Shown: piece after piece, positions 59,242 through 64,000 of the stretch
Layout of the letters: each line of letters begins with the position of its first letter
Position numbering within the stretch: the first letter of the stretch is position 1
NCBI RefSeq assembly: GCF_037201965.1
Contig: NZ_CP147518.1
Coordinates: 5,387,001-5,451,000 of the forward strand
Source of the DNA: Spirosoma sp. SC4-14
Lineage (GTDB): Bacteria; Bacteroidota; Bacteroidia; Cytophagales; Spirosomataceae
Direction of reading: 5' to 3'
Length of the DNA: 64,000 bases
Position numbers and translations under genes: made by a program
The notes under the pieces: generated by a model
The model's input: only the letters and a program-made list of their open reading frames with translations
Database searches by the model: none
Told to the model about the DNA's origin: nothing

Positions 59242-60474
59242 ATGCCTCAGAAACCCGGATCAACCACGCGCGATTACCGACTGGCTCATATCTATACCAT
59301 CATTCTGATTGATGTGATTGTCGGATCGGCGGTAGGCCCCATTCTCCCCGAATTTGTGAAAGGCCTGCAACGCCCGCAACTGTGGCTGGCAGCCGGAACA
59401 GCGCTTTTTCTGGGCATGCAGTTGTTCTCGGCCCCCTTGCTCGGCAAACTCTCCGATGGTTACGGCCGTCGGCCGATTTTTATTATTTCCTCAATAGGTA
59501 CCTTTCTGGCCGATTGCCTCTTGCTGCCCGTGCGGGTAGGCTTTTACTTCGGCAATCGCATCAGCGATGGCACTACCAATGGTATGTACGCTACCGTTCG
59601 CTCAGCCATTACCGATATTTCGCCTAAAGATCAGCTCTTCAAAAATTTAGGAATCGAAGGTGCTATTATCTCTCTGGGCTTCGTAATCGGTCCGGCGGCA
59701 TCGGGACTTTTATTGACCACATTCGATGTCGTTCCCGACAATCAGGCCAGGGTTATTGCCGTTATGGCGGTTTCGCTATCGAGCCTGAACATGCTGCTTA
59801 GCTGGCTACTCCGCGAAACTCATCCCAATCCGTCGGGCGTAGAAAGCAGTGTATTAAAAAAAGCGGTAATTCAGGCACTAAACGTGCATACACTTTGGGG
59901 GCGACTCAACCAAAAAGACCAGCAACACAACGGTCTTAAACAACTGGTGATAAGCCAACTGGCACTAACATTCAGCATTGGCTATTACAATTATTTTGTA
60001 ACATTTGCCAGCTTCGGCAAGTTGCAGATGGATGCCAAAGACATCGCCTACTTTTTTATGTATTTCGGCGGCTTGAGTATCATTATCAGTTATGTTTTCT
60101 ACACCTACATTGCCGACCGTATCAATCAGCCAAAAGCCATTTTCTGGCTGGCCCTGGTGGGTGTGCCGGTGCTGGGGGGGTATGGGCTGGTGGGTTCGTC
60201 GATGGTATGGCTGTATGTTCTGATCACGCTCGACTGCCTGACGCTCTCCCTGATTCAGGGATTGATAGAAGGCCTGATGGCTCAACGAACAACCGACGAC
60301 GACCGGGGCGAAGTATTCGGCATTAATCAGGCGTTGCAGGGGCTCGGCAGCTTTGCGACCACAGTTGTTTTCGGGCTTCTGTCGTTAATTGATCTGCGGC
60401 TGCCGTTTGCCTGGTTTGCGGTTTGTCTGGCAGCGGTAGCCTGGCTGATAAAACCCTTCAACAATTCTCAGTAA
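59242..60474 (+). CDS. MFS transporter, DHA1/TetA-like
   Basis: 410 residues from ATG 59242; the frame is open further upstream inside the GNAT gene, but MPQKPGSTTRDYRLAHIYTI is the natural start. Twelve TM helices. Motif A between TM2 and TM3 reads LLGKLSDGYGRRP. IEGAIISLGFVIGPAASGLL (TM5 signature GxxxGPxxGG-like) supports a drug:H+ antiporter type. Overlaps the GNAT transcript. Confidence 0.9.
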   Translation: MPQKPGSTTRDYRLAHIYTIILIDVIVGSAVGPILPEFVKGLQRPQLWLAAGTALFLGMQLFSAPLLGKLSDGYGRRPIFIISSIGTFLADCLLLPVRVGFYFGNRISDGTTNGMYATVRSAITDISPKDQLFKNLGIEGAIISLGFVIGPAASGLLLTTFDVVPDNQARVIAVMAVSLSSLNMLLSWLLRETHPNPSGVESSVLKKAVIQALNVHTLWGRLNQKDQQHNGLKQLVISQLALTFSIGYYNYFVTFASFGKLQMDAKDIAYFFMYFGGLSIIISYVFYTYIADRINQPKAIFWLALVGVPVLGGYGLVGSSMVWLYVLITLDCLTLSLIQGLIEGLMAQRTTDDDRGEVFGINQALQGLGSFATTVVFGLLSLIDLRLPFAWFAVCLAAVAWLIKPFNNSQ

Positions 60475-60583
60475 ACCAACCGGTTGCTCAAAGGTGTCGA
60501 TTCATTTACGAACAGCCGTTTACTCAAAAGCACTATTCTTCGACTATGCAGGCATTTACTTTTATGCTAAAAATAGTCGTCAT

Positions 60584-61036
60584 ATGGCTAATTGTTCTAC
60601 TTCCCCACGCAGATACCGGGCATCATTTGCCATCATACTGTTGGTGAGCAGTTTGTATCTGTCTGGTTGCTCAAAATGGAATGTTGAGCCCAAAGAGCAG
60701 GCTCCTGCCTCAACCTTACCTGTGGTAGAAATCACCAATAAAGATGTGTTCAGCATTTCTGGCCGCGGCACAGTGCTGACGGTTTCCTTCAACGTAACGG
60801 CAACTACGTCTAAAATAACCATAAAAGAACTGGGTATCTGTTACTCATCTTCGACAAAAGCGCCGTCTCTTGTTGATGCAAGCGGTTCAACGGCCCAGGC
60901 AAAAGCAAGCGATCTGACCTTACCCAGCTCCGTAGGCGTAACAATTACCGCCAAAGGCACCTATTACTTACGCGCTTATGCATTGCTGAACGATGGTCGG
61001 GTTAGCTATAGCAAAGCCGATTCATTTACTATTTAG
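60584..61036 (+). CDS. Lipoprotein of unknown function
   Basis: 150 residues from ATG 60584 (MANCSTSPRRYRASFAIILL); lipobox LSGC. The frame extends upstream to 60494 without improving the signal. The mature domain (VEITNKDVFSISGRGTVLTV, ELGICYSSSTKAP, GTYYLRAYALLNDGRVSYSK) is a small beta-sandwich resembling the Ig-like 'fibronectin-like' domains common in Bacteroidota lipoproteins (GICYSSS...TYYLRAYA pattern). Function unknown. Confidence 0.75.
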   Translation: MANCSTSPRRYRASFAIILLVSSLYLSGCSKWNVEPKEQAPASTLPVVEITNKDVFSISGRGTVLTVSFNVTATTSKITIKELGICYSSSTKAPSLVDASGSTAQAKASDLTLPSSVGVTITAKGTYYLRAYALLNDGRVSYSKADSFTI

Positions 61037-61089
61037 CAGTAGGAAAGCAGCCTGGTCAGGTTTATTGTTTGCCCTAATGCCCAACTGCC

Positions 61090-61623
61090 ATGCGTTTGTT
61101 TCGCTTTGCTCTCTTTTTTTGTATTACTGCCCTGACAGGATGCCATTCTAATGAACCAGCAGCGAAAACGTATTCGGTTGCAACCGACATTGAACCATAC
61201 GTTCAATCGTTTCGCGATGAGCTGAAAAAACGAAATCTAGCCATTGAGGTCGACAATATAATTGTAGCATTCGATACGGGGCAATCGCACGACGATGTTT
61301 GTGGTTCCTGCCTGCTTCAATCGGGGCAAACACCGCGCATTACCATCAACTCCAATGATTTTTGCTGGGCCAAAGCCAGTATAAATGAACGCGAATGCCT
61401 GATTTTTCACGAATTAGGTCATTGCCTGCTAGGCCGGGGGCACCAAACCAAACGCTTTCCTAACCAGGCATACGTAAGCCTGATGAACCCCGACGACCGG
61501 GCCATATATGCCCCCTGCCAGTACCCGATTGGCAATGATATATGCGACAAACGCTACCGACGCGACTATTACCTCAACGAGCTTTTTGATTCAACCACGG
61601 CAACGCCCGCCTGGGGCAACTAG
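61090..61623 (+). CDS. Putative zinc metallopeptidase lipoprotein
   Basis: 177 residues; lipobox LTGC. The metal motif HELGHCLLGRGH contains HExxH followed by Gly and His, but with one residue more than the canonical metzincin HExxHxxGxxH. VSLMNPDDRA with Met follows, resembling a Met-turn. VCGSCL near residue 75 and other Cys may form disulfides. Probably a small periplasmic or surface metallopeptidase of unknown substrate. It is convergent with, and 5 bp from, the MG2/plug gene. Confidence 0.75.
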   Translation: MRLFRFALFFCITALTGCHSNEPAAKTYSVATDIEPYVQSFRDELKKRNLAIEVDNIIVAFDTGQSHDDVCGSCLLQSGQTPRITINSNDFCWAKASINERECLIFHELGHCLLGRGHQTKRFPNQAYVSLMNPDDRAIYAPCQYPIGNDICDKRYRRDYYLNELFDSTTATPAWGN

Positions 61624-61628
61624 TGGCC

Positions 61629-64000
61629 CTATTGCACCTGTAGCAACGCTGTTCCAGACACGGGTCGACCATCGGTCGTAATTCCCTGCACCGTCACACG
61701 AACCGTTCTGACGACATCTGATATCGGAAACTGCAATTGACTGTGCCCCTGACTATCGGTCTGAATAATAGGCTTCCAGTACAACACATCCCGCCGGTCG
61801 ATACGAGCTGTCAGATCGGGCTGCATGTCGTCGGGTTTGCTATCGTAACGAGGAACGTAAAACTCGCGTCGTATTGACTGATAGCCAATTAGTTGCATGG
61901 GTTTAGCCCCAGTCTTTTTATCTTCCGATGGTTGTCCTGGCCGGAACACTTTCGTATAAAAGGCGATGACCCCATTTCCACCCCGAACGCCATAAATACC
62001 GGCGGTTCCTGCATTTTTCAGCAGTTCCACCCGCTCAATATCGCCCGGATTAAAGGCCATCAACGATGTACCATCTGTATCCTGAATCGGCATCCCATCG
62101 ACCAAAAAAAGCGCCTGTGGGCTACTGTTGATTGTACCCAATCCCCGAACAATTACCGAATAGCCGCCCGTCTGCGTCTGACCAACAGAAACTCCGGCAA
62201 ATCGGCCCCGAATCATCTCGTATAAATTTGAAAACCGTGGCGACTTGTCGTCAAACAACAGCACAGCATCGGCCGAGTTATGTAAACTTCTGCGCTGAAT
62301 ATCTTCGGGACGGTCATCGACCTTACGCGCCCGAACCGTCACTTCTTTCAGCACTTTAGCTGTCTTATCCCGGTAAAATTCGGCATCGTCTTCCTGCCGA
62401 ACACGAGCCGCATCGATCTGCGCCCGTAAGGCCAGCCAGTTAGGATGCAGCAAGGCATTGGCCGTATCGGTATTCCATGTCTTAGCCGGACTGTCCAGTA
62501 AAAGCTGCGCTTCGTCTTTCAGAAATGGTTTTAGCTCACGATTCATAAGCTGTACCAGCACGCGCAGGGTATCGGCAATGTTGAGTCCGGCCAAACGAAA
62601 CCGCCCTTGTTCATCGGCCCCGGCAGATTTTACGAACGATCGGTCTGCAACAGTCGACGCCACCATGATCTGCGCCCCCGGCATGGGTTGCTTTTTCTGA
62701 TTGACAATCTTTCCCATCAACGAAACCCCGCCTAGCAGATCCTCATCCGACGTACCGCTTACCCGTCGCCAGCCCTGGGTCAGTAGCAGATCATCCAGCG
62801 CACGTCGAAGTTCGGGCGAATAGTCGGTAAAGTATAAATTGGGTTGTTCTACCCGACCGCGCAATTCGCCAGTCAGCAGTAAATGAGTCTGAATGGTGGC
62901 TGTAGCCGTATCTTCAGGAATCTGACCCGCATCGGTAATAGAAACCGACAGCGCAGCTACCGACGGAACGCCATCGTCGCTCAGATTGATGCTCAGAATA
63001 GCCTGTTCGCGAGGCTTATAACGGATTTTGTTCAGGCCCACCAACAGCTTCAATGGTGGTAATCGCTCGGGCAAAAACACCAGCCGCTCCGCCTGCGGTC
63101 GGGCGCTGGCGTCATACAGCGTTATCTGGTTTAAACCCGCTGGCAACAATGCGACTGGCAAGCCAATCCGGGCCACACCGTTCTGCAACTGAATTTTTCG
63201 CTGATCGACCAGATGGCCCTGCTGTTGGATTAAGATATAAACAGAATCGACGGACGGGCGATTCGTTCCCGTAATGGTTAGCATGAGTTGGGTACTGTCG
63301 CTGACAGCATCTGCAGCCAGTGAGAGCCCATCTGCTTCGGCAGGTGGCAGCACAACTGACCCTATCAGCCGTCGGTTTCGTCCGGTATGCAGCGCCATTG
63401 CCTGTGCCCGATAGGTCCGCCCCTGTGCAGGCGTTAGCACTACACTGCCCAACCCCAGCGAATTGGTAGTAAATCGGGCAACCTCCTGACCAGAATCGTC
63501 GACAATGGCCCCCGAAACCATTCGTCCAAGGCCATCAGGGGCAACGGCCTTAATGCCTAAACGCGACGAAACGCCCGCGATCCATCGGCCGCCTTCGGGC
63601 AGCAATTGAATATCCAGCGATTTATGGAGCGTATCGTTACCGGCAGGATTGGTTGCCCCCCGAAGCAGGTTATACACCGCAATCGGTCGCTCAAAGGCTG
63701 GGCGGTGCTGTGCAATATCTTCATCGGTATAGGCTCGCAATTGATAAGCTCCCGACGCCAGCGAATCCGACAGCCGGAAATCGCCCGCAGCCCGACCGTC
63801 GGCCACTTTCACCCACTGGTGCTGCACCAGTCTGCCCGACGATGTCAATAAATCGACGTGAATGGCCGTTTCGCCAGCCGGACGACGATTGGTAGCGGCA
63901 TCGAGCAGATACGTGCTAAACCAGATCCGGTCGCCGGTAGCATAAAAGGGTTTGTCGATGTGTACATACAGAACCGGGGCTAATGTCTGAAATTTCTCCT
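61629..64000 (-). CDS. MG2/TonB-plug surface protein, 5' end beyond the window
   Basis: 789 residues visible; the reading frame continues to the right edge and its start lies outside. The first visible part (VLYVHIDKPFYATGDRIWFS, then HVDLLTSSGRLVQHQWVKV) is an MG2 (alpha-2-macroglobulin-like) domain. More MG-like beta domains follow, then a carboxypeptidase-regulatory-like domain (VSLMGKIVNQKKQPMPGAQI) and a TonB plug (VIVRGLGTINSSPQALFLVD, IERVELLKNAGTAGIYGVRG). No beta-barrel follows; it ends with a short beta domain. A Bacteroidota surface/periplasmic family of unknown role. Confidence 0.85.
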   Translation of the reverse strand, partial: EKFQTLAPVLYVHIDKPFYATGDRIWFSTYLLDAATNRRPAGETAIHVDLLTSSGRLVQHQWVKVADGRAAGDFRLSDSLASGAYQLRAYTDEDIAQHRPAFERPIAVYNLLRGATNPAGNDTLHKSLDIQLLPEGGRWIAGVSSRLGIKAVAPDGLGRMVSGAIVDDSGQEVARFTTNSLGLGSVVLTPAQGRTYRAQAMALHTGRNRRLIGSVVLPPAEADGLSLAADAVSDSTQLMLTITGTNRPSVDSVYILIQQQGHLVDQRKIQLQNGVARIGLPVALLPAGLNQITLYDASARPQAERLVFLPERLPPLKLLVGLNKIRYKPREQAILSINLSDDGVPSVAALSVSITDAGQIPEDTATATIQTHLLLTGELRGRVEQPNLYFTDYSPELRRALDDLLLTQGWRRVSGTSDEDLLGGVSLMGKIVNQKKQPMPGAQIMVASTVADRSFVKSAGADEQGRFRLAGLNIADTLRVLVQLMNRELKPFLKDEAQLLLDSPAKTWNTDTANALLHPNWLALRAQIDAARVRQEDDAEFYRDKTAKVLKEVTVRARKVDDRPEDIQRRSLHNSADAVLLFDDKSPRFSNLYEMIRGRFAGVSVGQTQTGGYSVIVRGLGTINSSPQALFLVDGMPIQDTDGTSLMAFNPGDIERVELLKNAGTAGIYGVRGGNGVIAFYTKVFRPGQPSEDKKTGAKPMQLIGYQSIRREFYVPRYDSKPDDMQPDLTARIDRRDVLYWKPIIQTDSQGHSQLQFPISDVVRTVRVTVQGITTDGRPVSGTALLQVQ

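Noticed and set aside
1..64000. tRNA, rRNA, transposase or phage genes
   Set aside because: None recognised by reading all intergenic regions; small structured RNAs could have been missed.

Overview
The window comes from a member of the Bacteroidota, most likely a Cytophagales/Spirosoma-type genome. Support: start-proximal TAnnTTTG promoter elements and few Shine-Dalgarno sequences, many lipoproteins, a TonB receptor with a CarboxypepD_reg-like N-terminus, a TonB-plug protein with an MG2 module, BshA (bacillithiol synthesis), a UbiA prenyltransferase, SufB, and ABC permease/M1-peptidase fusions. The assignment comes from family content; no rRNA or tRNA gene was seen, and there is no CRISPR array, transposase or prophage.

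Layout. 1-5.5 kb: a truncated AraC regulator overlapping an exported M1 aminopeptidase, a conserved exported protein often mislabelled asparagine synthetase B, and a small membrane protein. 5.7-10.3 kb: an ABC ATPase and a giant permease-aminopeptidase fusion. 10.4-12.4 kb: an exported DUF1080 protein and a kelch propeller. 12.4-17 kb: housekeeping genes gpmA, gap, an EEP-family hydrolase and a lone sufB, separated by clear terminators. 17-23.8 kb: small membrane and lipoprotein genes, two tandem acidic mini-proteins, an alpha/beta hydrolase, a beta-propeller phosphoesterase and a fatty-acid hydroxylase. 23.8-28.4 kb: type II NADH dehydrogenase, bshA, a UbiA prenyltransferase and a TapB-like protein.

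28.5-39.8 kb is the most interesting part, a probable metal (copper?) and thiol-redox island. Nine consecutive minus-strand genes (GliT/TrxB-like CxxC oxidoreductase, exported Cys-rich protein, TonB receptor, PepSY membrane protein, Met/His-rich lipoprotein, SCO1, a 2-TM protein, MbnP-like and MbnH-like proteins) run towards a plus-strand MerC-domain gene. The two ends carry the same operator-like palindrome (GCAAC-N3-GTTGC plus an A tract), in each case overlapping a good Bacteroidota promoter. A Cys-rich CWC protein and a His-rich CDF metal exporter follow.

39.8-45.2 kb is one gene for an approximately 1,790-residue secreted protein with 19 FnIII-like repeats. 45.3-54.2 kb holds, all on the minus strand, an OmpR-type response regulator and histidine kinase followed by a small coiled-coil protein and an RND efflux operon (adaptor, pump, outer-membrane factor). 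54.6-64 kb is mixed: a heme-dependent N-demethylase-like protein, an aminoglycoside-phosphotransferase-like kinase flanked by 13-bp direct repeats, a GH43-type glycosidase with discoidin and FnIII domains, a GNAT-MFS gene pair, two lipoproteins (one a putative metallopeptidase) and a truncated MG2/TonB-plug protein running off the right edge.
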